64,000 nucleotides of DNA from Voacanga thouarsii. Lineage: Eukaryota > Streptophyta > Magnoliopsida > Gentianales > Apocynaceae. Shown one piece after another: positions 1-10,079 of the stretch. The stretch is from contig JANUWF010001815.1 of NCBI GenBank assembly GCA_026120185.1, positions 1,302,001-1,366,000 of the forward strand, read 5' to 3'. Position 1 is the stretch's first letter; each line of letters starts with the position of its first letter. The translations under genes and the position numbers were made by a program. The notes beneath the pieces were generated by a model. That model searched no databases. It was not told the DNA's origin and worked only from the letters and a program-made list of their open reading frames with translations.

Positions 1-821
1 TAGTTTTCTCCCAAGTGGGATAAATTACATTGAGTACTCAATGAGGGTGGATTACTAGGACTAGTCTTTGACGGGCTAGGGTAAGTCTCTCAGTAGGTGG
101 CCACTTCTGAGGGGTAAGTCCTTCCCTGATAAGATATCAGTTCAGTAGGTCGCGCTGGTCCGAGCTAGCAGTTTTCAGTCAAGTGGACTGTGTGTTACTT
201 GAATGGACAACCGGTTTTGTTTGGGTGTAGTGATGGAGGAGTATCTCACCCGGTAGGCCGATCACATACTTTTTGTCAGTCTGCACAAAGTGTGGCATTC
301 TGACCGTTGTATGGTTATGGGTCCCAACGTGTGGTAACCCTTGACCACCCTTTTGAGTGGTTGATTTATTTGTACATGTATGGTTGGAAAAGCCAAAACA
401 CCACTCTTGGTTTTGACTACTGTTTATTGCTTGGTAGTATTTTTTTTATGAAATTCTTACACCTTGCATTCATGAACTGTTTTCACTGAATACCCAAAGC
501 ACACACGGACTTACTAAGATTTTTATCTCATCATCCTTTTTACTATGATTTCAGGTTGATCCTGCTGTGGGGATGAGTAGCTAGTGTTATCTGCCTTGGA
601 AGAGATTTTGTTATCTATTTTTATGTAATGCTTTGGGGAGTTGAGAGTGAATAATTTTTATTCTGGATTTGTTTTGCATTCTTAGATTGTAATAAGCTTT
701 AAGTTTAAAGTATTATTTTTATTATAGTATTTTGATTGTGTGACCTAGTTATAAAGACCCCTTGTCCTTTGGACGGGGTGGCATCCCCGATCCTGTTGGG
801 CCTAGGTAGCGGGGTGTTACA
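1..821 (+). mobile_element. Family T solo-LTR-like element, copy A (3' part only, cut by window start)
   Basis: The segment ends in GGGGTGTTACA at 811-821. It is the reverse complement of the first ~830 bp of copy B (10085 onward), including the phrases around GAGTACTCAA, the TCAGTCTGCACAAAGTGTGG stretch and the TTATAAAGACCCCTTGTCC box. The left end lies outside the window, so the target duplication cannot be confirmed; ATGTC (822-826) is the expected copy. It interrupts the movement protein region of the pararetrovirus that follows. I read it as a long LTR because the ends are TG...CA and copies B, C and D have 5-bp duplications. No coding capacity is seen; short ORFs here are chance. Confidence 0.75.
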
Positions 822-1209
822 ATGTCCCACTGATAAAAGTACAACTATTTTACCAATAATTACTAAAGAAAGTAGAAATGCATTGTTAAGAGAAGGCAAT
901 AAATTATTTCACCTAGGATGTATTATAATAGGTATTAAAGGAACTCATAGAAAAGAATTAGGAACTAAAGTTTTTATTGCACTCCTTGATATAAGACATA
1001 ATGATATCATTATAGCTATTATAGGGAATATGGAAGTTGACATGAGTCAAAATAATCAAACAGTCTATATATTACAAGATTACTTATTTACCATTAACCA
1101 AATGCACGAACCCCTTAAAAGAGTGGCCAAATGTAAAGAATATAATATCATAGAAAATGCTAAAAATCTATTGATTTGTCAAAATATCATAGGGAAGAAG
1201 AAGAATTAG
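822..1209 (+). pseudogene. Caulimovirid movement protein fragment, copy 1
   Basis: This is the middle and C-terminal part of a 30K-superfamily-type movement protein, the factor that opens plasmodesmata for cell-to-cell spread. Visible core: the stretch LFHLGCIIIGIKG, then HRKELGTKVF and LLDIRH, then a GNMEVDMS block, in the order expected of caulimovirid movement proteins. The N-terminus, still present in copies 2 and 3, was removed when family T copy A inserted at 821. The frame stays open to a stop at 1207-1209. Copy 1 keeps the movement protein C-terminus that copy 3 has lost. Family assignment rests on motif order and on the neighbouring capsid and RT. Confidence 0.7.
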
Positions 1210-1304
1210 ACTGGTATTTAGAAAATTTCTATTCAAATGAAGAAGATCCTTCAAACCTTTAGAAAATTTCTAAATATTAATCCTAAGGTTGACCTTCCTA
1301 AAAG

Positions 1305-1655
1305 GCAAATTATAGGAAGTGCAGGATCTGATTTTAGCTTACCTCAGATAGTAGTTATAAACCCATTATCTAAATTAGTAATAAATACCTGAATAACTGT
1401 TGAAATGGAAATAGATGAATACTTTATGATTGTTCCTAGATCATCACTTCATAAAAATGGAATCTCACTGGCTAATACAGTTGGAATAATAGATTCTAAC
1501 TATAAAAGTCAAATAGAGATTATTGTTAGGAATAACAAACTTATACCTATAGAAGTAGAAAAAGGAGAAAGAATAGTTCAAGGAATCTTTCTCAAATATT
1601 TAACCATTGATGTCGATAATACCATTAAAACCAGGATAGGTTGAAAAGGTAGCCA
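1305..1655 (+). pseudogene. dUTPase domain within the endogenous pararetrovirus, copy 1
   Basis: dUTPase hydrolyses dUTP to dUMP and PPi, keeping uracil out of DNA. Motif I is GSAGSDFSL (about 1316; its usual Tyr is Ser here). Motif II is PRSSLHKNG (about 1435). Motif III is GIIDSNY followed by IEIIVRNN. Motif IV is EKGERIVQGIF. A broken motif V begins TRIG at about 1630 and is followed by a stop. A stop also lies at 1390 between motifs I and II. The spacing fits a trimeric dUTPase of ~115-120 residues. It lies just downstream of the movement protein, so it was probably a domain of the viral polyprotein. Copy 3 has the same domain in the same place. Confidence 0.8.
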
Positions 1656-1699
1656 GTTAGGACATTCCTACTTCATGAAACATTATAATTAGTATTCCT

Positions 1700-2925
1700 A
1701 GGATATGACTGGTAACAATATTATGAAGAAAAACTAGAAGCAGTTGATGTTGATTGGTATTTAAGAATACGAGGACTTAGAACAGATTACCCTAATGTGT
1801 ATCATCAGAATACAAAAGAAAGCATTGTACCTTATCTTCTTAAACAATTACCTTAGAAATTTAGCCCAGATTTCCCTATTAGAATTGAACAACAAAATCA
1901 TTTGGACAATCTGTGGAGATATAGGAACTATAAACAGTATCCTCTTAAGAATCCTCAGAATATAACGAGCCAAATTAGACAAATAATTCTAGGATATGAC
2001 CCTTATAAAGGATAAACAAAATTACAAGATCAAGCTATGAAAGATCATAACAATTATAAGTAGATAAAGACCTTCTAAACATAGATACATTTAGCAAAAA
2101 AAACTTAGAACTAGCCATGAAAACAGTAAGAAGTTGGGATTTAGAATTAAGTAATAAGTACTTTGCTAAACTCCCAAATCCTATAGGAAAGGTAGTTGAA
2201 GAAAAACTAGAAGTAGATGAGGCTAATTGGTATCTAAGAATACTAGGACTTAGAACAGATTACCCTACTATGTATCATATGAATACACAAGAATGTATTG
2301 TAGAAGAATATCCAATAATAAATTTAGAAAATATTGAAAATGTAGACAACTCCAAGTTCAAAACTTGGTTAAATATGAACCCTAGTACTAGCCAAACAAG
2401 TGGTGTTTGTGAGGAATCACCAATGTATGATGTGCCTCAATCAACTACTTCGCAATTACCAAAACTGGAACCTTCAAGAATATTACCAACAGTAGGAGGA
2501 GGTTATGAACCTTATTATGGTAATAAAAGAATAGGACTTCAACAACCCCCAGGGGTAATTTACAATTTACCACGTCAACATAAATCAGGTAGTGAATTAA
2601 CAATGATATGTTTTCATCCTCAAAATTGGGAAGATATAATAGATAGATGGGGAGCTGATGTCCTTAATGGATTTTAGAGATGTAATTGTACAATGACAGC
2701 TAAAGAATTAACCAATTTCATAGAAAAAACTGTTAGGACCTACGAAAAATTATTTTATAGATTGGAGAACAAAATACCCACAATCTTGTCAAAGTATAAC
2801 AGATCTAGCTAAGAATCCTCAGAATATAACTAGTTAAATCAGACAATTAATTCTAGGATATGACCTTTGTAAAGGACAAACAGAATTACAAGATCAAGCT
2901 ATAAAAGATCTTAAACAATTACAAG
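1700..2925 (+). pseudogene. Scrambled linker and capsid segments, copy 1
   Basis: The pieces are out of order. A linker piece (WYLRIRGLRTDY type, 1750-1830) is followed by a segment joined to capsid at NPQN (1856-1990). Then comes capsid ending in KYFAKLPNPIGKVVE (2150-2200), then a return to linker (2195-2680, with GGGYEPYYGNKR and a QNWEDIIDRW block). Capsid then restarts (2690-2925, with the QIRQ...ILGYDP core) and is cut at the junction with RT. The 2117-2677 ORF crosses the capsid-to-linker junction, so it is a chimera and not a natural protein. In copy 3 the same parts appear once, in the order linker then capsid. Confidence 0.7.
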
Positions 2926-4090
2926 TGGGATGGTATATAACTATAAAAGACTAAATGACAATATAGTTGAAGATAGCTGTATTATTCCTAATAAAGAAAT
3001 TTTAATATTAAGAGTAAAAGACAATTTTATTTACCCAAAATTTGATCTTAAGACAGGATTCTGGCAATTAGAAATGCATGAAGATAGGATTCCATGGATA
3101 GCATTTACAGTTCCTAATGGTCATTTTGAAAGGTTAGTAATGCCCTTTGGATTAAAAAATGCACCGTCTATCTTCCAAAGAAAAATGGATAACATCTTCA
3201 AAGGAATTCCATTTATAGTATGCTACATAGATGACATACTCATATTTAGTAAAAGTAGAAAAGAACACATAAATCATTTAAAAAGGTTCTTTGATTTATG
3301 TATTGAACATGGACTAATACTTTCAAAAACTAAAATGTCTTTAGGAAAGTATCAAATAGAATTTCTAGGATTTATAATTGGTAAAAGACAAATTAGACAA
3401 ATTAAGCTAATAGATCATATTGCCAAATTAATCTTAGAAAAAGAAGTGGATTTCTCTAATCTAAAATCCCTTAAATCTTTTTTAGGATTATTAAATTATT
3501 GCAGAACTTATATTCCTAATTTTGGCAAATTTGTAGGACCTCTTTATGCCAAAACCTAATCCCATAGTCAAAGAAAATTTAATGACCAAGATCTAAAATT
3601 AGTCAACAAAATAAAAGAAGTAATCAGGATATTACCTCCTTTAGAACTACCATCCTCAGATGCATATATACTAGTAGAAGTAGATGGAAGCCTGGGTGGA
3701 TGGGGAGAAGTTTTGAAATGAAAATCGTTTAAAGAAGAAAAAAGAAGTAATGAAAAGATAAGTAGCTATTGCGGCGCCCTGTATAAAAGTAAAGTAACTA
3801 ATACAGATGCTGAAAATTCTAGCATGCATATTTGTTTTAAAGAAATTCTCCGTGTATTTGAGAAATCCTACACAAGAGTTTACTTTAAGAATTGATTGCA
3901 AACCAATTATTTCATTTTATAAAAAGAGGTTACATTCCAAGTTATTTGTTAATAGGTGACTAATATTTGTTTACTTTCTTGTAGGAAATGGATTTAAAGT
4001 TATTATGGAACACATCAGCCAAACCAGAATTTCTGGGCTGACAAACTTAGTAGATTGGTTATATGACCTACTTTCTAATAAGATGTAGAT
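2926..4090 (+). pseudogene. Caulimovirid reverse transcriptase and RNase H, copy 1
   Basis: The RT copies RNA to DNA during viral replication. In the 2930-3559 frame, FDLKTGFWQLEM holds the first catalytic Asp (about residue 39), MPFGLKNAPSIFQ is at residues 71-83, and YIDD is at 99-102 (3224-3235). FLGLLNYCRTYIP marks the RT thumb/connection. A stop at 3557 precedes the RNase H part: EVDGSLGGWG near 3680, a later TDAEN block near 3805, and a shifted-frame end NFWADKLSRL near 4035-4070. The N-terminal fingers and the protease are missing, because position ~2925 is a direct join from capsid sequence. Several stops and frameshifts make it inactive. Confidence 0.85.
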
Positions 4091-4384
4091 TGGGCTTAAC
4101 CCAATAATACAATACATTTAGTCAAAGAAAAACCCTGAATGGCTATAGTACAGTTTTCAACAACTGTTTTGGGTACCATATTAAATTATTGGAGGTAAAG
4201 TACAGTTTATGGCCCAGCCAACCATATATATGGTAGACTTTTAAAAGCCTAAATAATTTATTATCTCTTATGCAGGAAAGAAATTGACCAAATCAGTGAG
4301 CAACCTTCAGGCCCAATAAGGATAAATTATTCTGGGCATAGAATTATAGGCCCAAATTAAATACCTATTGGACATTATATTAGT
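4091..4384 (+). other. Unassigned pararetrovirus-associated segment between copies 1 and 2
   Basis: About 290 bp follow the RNase H end. Short open stretches (for example one reading EQPSGPIRINYSGHRIIGP near 4300-4350) run in frame toward the segment shared by copies 1 and 2 at 4390. This could be polyprotein C-terminus, an intergenic segment, or rearranged sequence. I cannot assign it, and no primer-binding site is visible. Confidence 0.35.
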
Positions 4385-5480
4385 AAACAATTGTCTCGAA
4401 AATTTAGCCTAGATTTCCTTGTCAAAATTGAATGACAAAATCTTTTGGACAATCTGTGGAAATATAGGAACCATAAACAGTATCCTCTCGAGAATCCTCA
4501 TAATATAACTTGTCAAATCAGACAAATAATTATGGGATACGACCTTTATAGAGGACAAATAGAATTATAAGATCAAGCTATAAAAGATCTTGAACAATTA
4601 CAAGTAGATAAAGCCCTGCTAAACATAGATACATTTAGTAGAAAATACTTAGAACTCGCCATGAAAATAGGAAGAAGTTGGGATTCAGAATTAAGTAATA
4701 AGTACTTTGCTAAACTCCCAAATCCTTTAGGAAAGGTAGTTGAACAAAAACCAGAAGTAGATGAGACTGATTGGTCTCTAAGAATACGAGGACTTAGAAC
4801 AGATTACCCTATTGTGTATCATCATAATACACAAGAAAGCATTGTAGAAGAAGATACAACAATAAATTTAGAAAATATTGAAAATGTATACAAATCCAAG
4901 TTTGAAACTTAGTTAAATATGAACCCAAGTACTAGACAAACTAGTGGTGTTAGTGAGGCATCAACAATATATGATATGCCTCAGTCAACTACTTCACAGT
5001 TACCAAAAAGGGAACCTTCAAGAATCTTACCAACTGCAGGAGGAGGTTAAGAACCTTATTGTGGTAATAAAAGAATAAGATTTCAACAAACCCCAGGGGT
5101 AATTTATAATTTACCACCTCAACATAAAGCATACAATGAATTAATATTGACATCATTTCATCCTCAAAATTGGGAAGATGTAATAGATAGATGGGAGGCT
5201 GATGCACTTAATAGATTACAGTGATGTAATTATACAATGACAGCTGAAGAAGTAACCAATTTCATAGAAAATCTGTTAGGACCTATGAAAAATTATTTTA
5301 TAGATTGGACAACTAAATACCCACAATCTTATGAAAAGATAATAAATCTAGCTGTAAATCCTCAGAATATAATTAGTCAAATCAAACAAATAATTCTAGG
5401 ATATGACCCTTATTATCCTCTTTTCTTGGACAACAATATGTTCCATTTCAAAGTCTGTTTGATGATAATCCAGAAAAAAT
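4385..5480 (+). pseudogene. Capsid and linker fragments, copy 2
   Basis: Capsid sequence (4480-4745, ending KYFAKLPNPLGKVVE) switches at about 4745 to linker sequence (WSLRIRGLRTDY). This is the same capsid-to-linker junction as in copy 1. The linker runs to ~5220. Capsid restarts with MTAEEVTNFIENLLG (5237), continues through FIDWTTKYPQ and QIILGYDPYY (~5410), and breaks into unrelated viral sequence. Stops at 4910 and 5048 and other frame breaks are present. The region is structural-protein coding by homology to copy 3 and is now inert. Confidence 0.7.
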
Positions 5481-5631
5481 AGCATATTACAGGAATAGTA
5501 GAGTCAAGATGCAATATACCATCCAAGGAGAATTATTTGATAACAGCGATTTTTACAGAGCACCCAGTGATAATGATGAGGAATATAAAGATGATGAACA
5601 TGACAACATAATAAATATGATGGAAGGATAA
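5425..5631 (+). pseudogene. Acidic viral polyprotein piece, copy 2
   Basis: Reading from about 5440 there is an open stretch with a basic patch (RNSRVKMQYTIQGELF) followed by a strongly acidic tail (DNDEEYKDDEHDN) and a stop at 5629-5631. Caulimovirid capsid precursors often have acidic regions, so it may be part of the capsid precursor. This is inferred from composition and position only. It is joined to the truncated capsid at ~5410-5440. Confidence 0.4.
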
Positions 5632-5850
5632 AACAATGTGGATGACACCACCATAAAAACAAAAGTGGGGATGCCTACTAAAGTGTCATGTAATGTGTCT
5701 CTTGTGAACCTCACTTTATAACTACTTTGATTTTATGTCAAAGAAAAACTGATGAGACGCGTCTTTAGTAAAAGTACGTGGAATCTTGTCCCCAGTACTT
5801 TTAAAATCTAACCTTATTAGGATTATCAAATAAAGAAAAGTTAAATATTC
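5632..5850. other. Noncoding stretch upstream of the copy 2 movement protein
   Basis: About 220 bp without a sustained frame between the acidic piece and the movement protein N-terminus. It could be the remains of the viral intergenic region. No TATA box, tRNA-Met primer-binding site or poly(A) signal can be claimed. Confidence 0.3.
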
Positions 5851-6184
5851 TTACTTATGGTAGAATAGAAAGGGTAATAGACAGAGCTAAAAAGATTAGA
5901 CCTTTTAAGATTAGAGAAACTGATGTTGATCCAGAACAACAATTAGAAAATTTTAGGCATAACAAAATTCAACCAATTGCCCCTAAATATTTGTAAAATT
6001 ATAGTCCTAGTAAAAATCATAAACTAGTAAACCTATACAGAGAACATTTAGTATCATGTCCCAATGATAAAAGTACAACAATTTTACCAGTAATTACTAG
6101 AGAAAGTAGAAATGCAATGTTAAGAGAAGGCAATGAATTATTTCACCTAGGATGTATTATGATAGGTATTAAAGGAATTCATTA
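5851..6184 (+). pseudogene. Movement protein N-terminal part, copy 2 (truncated)
   Basis: This is homologous to the start of the copy 3 movement protein: a GRIERVIDRAKKIRPF segment, then SKNHKLVNLY, then LFHLGCIMIGIKG. A stop interrupts it near 5994. Homology ends at 6184, just after the IMIGIKG core, and unrelated sequence follows. Together with copy 3 it supplies the N-terminal half that copy 1 lost to family T copy A. Confidence 0.7.
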
Positions 6185-6320
6185 GACCTATTAGCTGCCC
6201 CTCTCGGGTCTTATGTGAAGCCACTAGATTCTTTTGCCCTTCCCCCAATACTTTCAACATTTACACCGCAAGCATAAGTAATAACTACAAAATTAACGTA
6301 ATAGTTCATGTAGCATAATA
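6185..6320. other. Pre-insertion sequence left of the copia element
   Basis: 136 bp of unclassified sequence between the broken movement protein and the copia 5' LTR. The last five bases, TAATA (6316-6320), are the left target duplication; the right copy is 21354-21358. Confidence 0.6.
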
Positions 6321-6505
6321 TGTTGGGATGTATGCCCTCTTAGACTAGGTTTCTGATGTAAAAAATAGAATGTTTTAATAAAAGATTTTTTTTTTAGAAA
6401 TTATTTTTGAAATTACAATTTTATTTGTGCACAATTACATTTGGAAAAGACCCATTATATTTAGGTATGTGGTCCATGTGAATGGAGGTCTTTCATAGTA
6501 AGGTA

Positions 6506-8065
6506 TGTGAAGGCATGGAAAGCGGGAAAACACAGGGCATGTAGCGGAAGCGAACATAAAAAAAACTGGAAAAATAAGAAGAAGGATTCTAGGGCAGGGC
6601 CAGCGCAGTCTCCGATAGCCTTAGCCAGTGCCGGTTGCGCCCTGTCCCAATCCCGAGGTTTTAAAAATTTTACCTCTCCTTCTAGTTCTCAATGGTGGCT
6701 GGACCGGAACGTGCGCAACCAGGGTAGGTGTGCTGGTGGAAGCCTCTGGTGTGATTCTTGCAAGCCTCTTACTCTGTCTTTGCATGTATGTGAATGCCGA
6801 ACTCTCGGTCTTCTAGTATATGGACAGCCTAACTACCGTTTGGTGAACAACTAACAGGCTAGGGAATTTTCTAGAAAGAGAGATAGAGAGAGAGAGAGAG
6901 ACGCCTAGCCTTTTCCACAGAGAAGAAGCTGTCTCTCAGAGAGAGTGTTCTGTCACAATCACGTTGTTTCCAATCTCCTGTTTAACCTAAATAAAACCCT
7001 AAGTTAAACTGGACTGGGCCATTGGACTCTTAGTTTAACCTTTTGGGCTTAATTAATTATTTTAGTTAGAACCAACTTAATGGCCTAACAAATAATTAAT
7101 TTTTCCAGCCCAAATAAACCAGTCCAATTAAATAAGCCTAAATCAGTTTAGTCCCAGGTTAATCCCTAATTATTCAAATTAGGCCAAAGCCCTGAATAAT
7201 TAATTAACCCACTAAACTAATTTAATTAATTCTTTCTCTTCATGGACCTTTATTTTATTCTAGCCTAACAATTAAATCAGGCTACTTAAATAAAATAAAT
7301 TCCATTTAATTTAATTTAATTCCCAAGCTCGTATTTAATTAGGACTCACGGTCTATACTGGGGACCAAAAGACACACCGCCTTGGCTACTAAAATGACCA
7401 AAATACCCTTACCATATAAATAACTGTATTTTTCATTTTAAATATTTCATAATATCACCATAAGAAAATATTGACCCCAAGGATAGTGCTGTGTTAGCAA
7501 AGTCTCCGACATACAGGTGTAATGACTAAAATACCCCTCTATATATCACCATACATTCAGAGAGGAAAAAGTGTACTAGCACCTTTCTAAATGACATCTA
7601 CCATCCTTAGGCCTTTAGTCCAATTATCTACGACTTCCTGAATTGTTTCTGCTTTCCAAGGGAGCTACCCTAAAGCAAACATCCAAGTCATGTGTTCCCA
7701 GGGTCCTGAATATTTAGATCATTTAGACGACCATAAGGGGCGATATAGTATAGAAATTATCTTGTACAAATTTGTCTTAACTAACTAGTCACACATACCC
7801 AACATGTAAGTATATTGGCCCTATGATAAAACCTCAACTATAGCACATCAAAGTATATGCTTCCAGCTTCATCAGACCACCAACTTATACTCAAGTCGTA
7901 GAGTACTAGTCCACGCTGTAGCGATAGTAGTGTATGTTTCTACCATATAATACTTATAGAAACCACTACTACAGGTCTTGTTCTACGTATTCGAAATACG
8001 CTTATGTCATGAAGTGAGTGGACTACTCACTGGCTAAAGGTAAGCCATTCCCCATTTAGAATGGG
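6506..8065 (-). repeat. Left arm of large palindrome: inverted LTR segment
   Basis: This is the reverse complement of the copia 1 LTR from its 3' terminus inward. It pairs with 8158-9696; the intervening ~90 bp (8066-8157) would be the loop. Landmarks seen in both arms include the GA/CT dinucleotide run (about 6880 and 9310), the GGCGGTGTGTCTTTTGG phrase and the CTACGTATTCGAAATACG block. The arms differ by scattered substitutions and small indels, so they are not newly made. An ORF at 6507-6854 is antisense LTR and has no sign of being a gene. Confidence 0.88.
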
Positions 8066-8157
8066 AATCTCATCACGGGTTACTTAACACATAAACATTT
8101 GTTCTTAACCAATTGATGAGAATGGAAATCTCATCATGTCTAGGTTATTATGTTGTG

Positions 8158-9696
8158 AATTCTAAATTGGGCTTACCTTTAGCCAGTGAGTAGTCCACTC
8201 ACTTAATGACATAAGCGTATTTCGAATACGTAGAACAGGACCGGTAGTAGTGGTTTCTAAAAGTATTATATGGTAGAAACATAGACTACTACCGCTACAA
8301 CGTGGACTAGTACTCTATGACTTGAGTATGAGTTGGTGGTCTGACGAAGCTGGAAGCATATGCTTTGATATGTTATAGTTGAGGTTCTATCTAGGTCCAA
8401 TATACTTGCATGTTGGGTATGTGTGACTAGTTAGTTAAGACAAACTTGTACAAGATAGTTTCTATACTATATCGCCCCTTGTGGTTGTCTGAATGATCTA
8501 AATATCCAGGGCCCGAGGAAACATGACTTGGATGTTTGCTTTAGGGTAGCTCCCTTGAAAAGCAGAAACAATCCAAGAAATCGTGGATCATTGAACTAGA
8601 GGCCTAAGGATGGTATATGTCATTTAGAGAGGTGTTAGTACACTTCTTCGTCTCTGAATGTGCGGCGATGTATAGAGGGGTATTTTAGTCATTACACCTG
8701 TAGGTCGGAGACGTTGCTAACGCAACACTGTCTTTGGGGTCAATATTTCCTTATGGTGATATCAGGAAATATTTAAAATGCAAAATACAAGTATTTATAT
8801 GGCAAGGGTATTTGGGTCATTTTAGTAGCCAAGGCGGTGTGTCTTTTGGTCTCCAGTATAGACCGTAAGTCCTAATTAAATACGGGTTAAGGAATTGATC
8901 TTAAATTAAATTGAATTTATTTTATTTAAGTAGTCTGATTTAATTATTGGGCTCGAATAAAATAAAGGTCCATGGAGAAAAAGAATTAATTAAATTAGTT
9001 TAGTGTGTTAATTAATTATTTAGGGCTTTGGCCCAGTTTGAATAATTAAAGATTAACCTGGGACTAAAGGAATTTAGGCTTATTAATTGGACTAATTTAT
9101 TTGGGCTGAAAAATTAATTATTAATTGTGCCATTAGGTTGGTTCTAATTAGAATAATTAATTAAGCCCAAAATGTTAAACTAAAAGTCCAATGGCCCAAT
9201 CCAGTTTAACCTATGGTTTTATTTAGGTTAAATAGGAGGATTGAAAATAACGTCGTTGTTACAGAACACACACTCTAAGAGACGGCTTCTTCTCTGTGAA
9301 AGGCCAGGCATCTCTCTCTCTCTCTCTCTCCAGAAAAATTCCCTAGCTAGTTAGTTGTTCACCAAACGGTAGTTAGACAGGCCATATATTGGAAAACTAA
9401 GAGTTCGGCGTTCACATACATTCAAAGGCGGAGTAGGAGGTTTGCAAGAATCGTACCAGAGGCTTCTATCAACACATCTACCCTGGTTGCGCACGTTCTG
9501 GTCGAGCCACCTTTGAGAACCAGAAGGAGAGGTAAAAATTTTAAAACCTCGGGATTTGGATAGGGCGCAACTAGCGCTGGCTAGGGCAGCCAGAGCCGGC
9601 ACCGGCCCTGTCCTGGAATCCCCTATTGTGTTTTTCTAATTTTTTTATGTTCGCTTCCGCTGCATGCCCTGTGTTTTTCAGCTTTCTGTGCCTTCA
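8158..9696 (+). repeat. Right arm of large palindrome: direct LTR segment
   Basis: Direct LTR sequence pairing with 6506-8065. The 83-codon minus-strand ORF at 9351-9602 is the antisense equivalent of the ORF in the left arm and is explained by the duplication. Confidence 0.88.
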
Positions 9697-9698
9697 AT

Positions 9699-9710
9699 TG
9701 GTATCAGAGC
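9699..9710 (+). other. Primer-binding site of copia 1
   Basis: TGGTATCAGAGC lies two bases after the LTR end. It is the common plant copia site complementary to the 3' end of initiator tRNA-Met. Confidence 0.93.
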
Positions 9711-10079
9711 ATAAAGGTTTTGTGAAAATATAGGGAGCTTGCAAATAGATGAATAAAACTGGACACATATGTGTAATTAAAATTGTGATCCTTCGATGGT
9801 TATAGTATGGATAGATTCTCTATTAAACCTTGCGAGTGAAGGTATAGGAATCTGTAATTTTCTGTTTTTTTTAGTAAATCGTGTAAGCCTAATGTTTATA
9901 GGTATAGGCGGTTATTGGTTTTGGTTGATTTCATTGCATTAAGATTGAAATCGGAGAGCCAATGGCACTAGAAACCATGCATAAAAATAGGGAAAATTCG
10001 CAGAGGAAATTAACAAAAAAAAAAAAAAACTACAGGAAGGAGCCGTCCAGAACGAACTGGCACCGACTAGACCGCCCGA
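9711..10079 (+). other. Copia 1 leader, part 1
   Basis: Untranslated leader between primer site and gag, cut by family T copy B. Its last ~50 bp are part of a GC-rich ACCGG/GCACCG island that continues on the far side of the insertion. Confidence 0.75.

Larger units (their letters stand above)
822..4090 (+). mobile_element. Endogenous caulimovirid (badnavirus-like), copy 1, rearranged and broken
   Basis: A degenerate viral segment with, in order: movement protein, dUTPase, a scrambled linker/capsid part, then RT and RNase H. All parts carry stops and frameshifts. The left end is set by the family T insertion at 821. Capsid sequence joins RT directly near 2925, so the rest of capsid, the zinc knuckle, the second Cys-rich region and the protease are absent. 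There are no LTRs, and movement protein plus badnavirus-type capsid point to Caulimoviridae rather than a retrotransposon. It cannot encode a functional virus. Confidence 0.85.
4385..6184 (+). mobile_element. Endogenous caulimovirid, copy 2, rearranged
   Basis: This copy contains capsid and linker pieces with the same unusual junctions as copy 1, then an acidic stretch, ~200 bp without coding signal, then the start of a movement protein. It ends abruptly at 6184 inside the movement protein (after GIKG). It has no dUTPase, RT or RNase H. Copies 1 and 2 lie in the same orientation and probably come from one concatemeric or tandemly rearranged integration. Confidence 0.8.
6321..9696 (+). repeat. 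5' LTR of copia 1, containing an inverted copy of itself
   Basis: The direct LTR runs 6321-6505, is interrupted, and resumes at about 8074 to end at 9696. The 3' LTR (1,814 bp) is uninterrupted at this point (GGTATGGATCACG near 19723), so the extra ~1.57 kb here is an insertion. The inverted segment starts at 6506 with TGAAGGCATGG, the exact reverse complement of the LTR 3' terminus. It runs back through the LTR to about 8065, lacking roughly the first 275 bp of LTR. Confidence 0.88.

Noticed and set aside
736..821. N-terminal part of the 736-1209 ORF as movement protein
   Set aside because: These codons are family T copy A sequence; viral homology begins at 822.
2117..2677. 186-codon ORF as a novel protein
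   Set aside because: It crosses a capsid-to-linker recombination junction in the pararetrovirus, as comparison with copy 3 shows.
6507..6854. 115-codon plus-strand ORF, with a counterpart on the minus strand at 9351-9602
   Set aside because: Both are antisense to the copia LTR, and the resemblance comes from the inverted duplication. No such ORF is kept in the 3' LTR.
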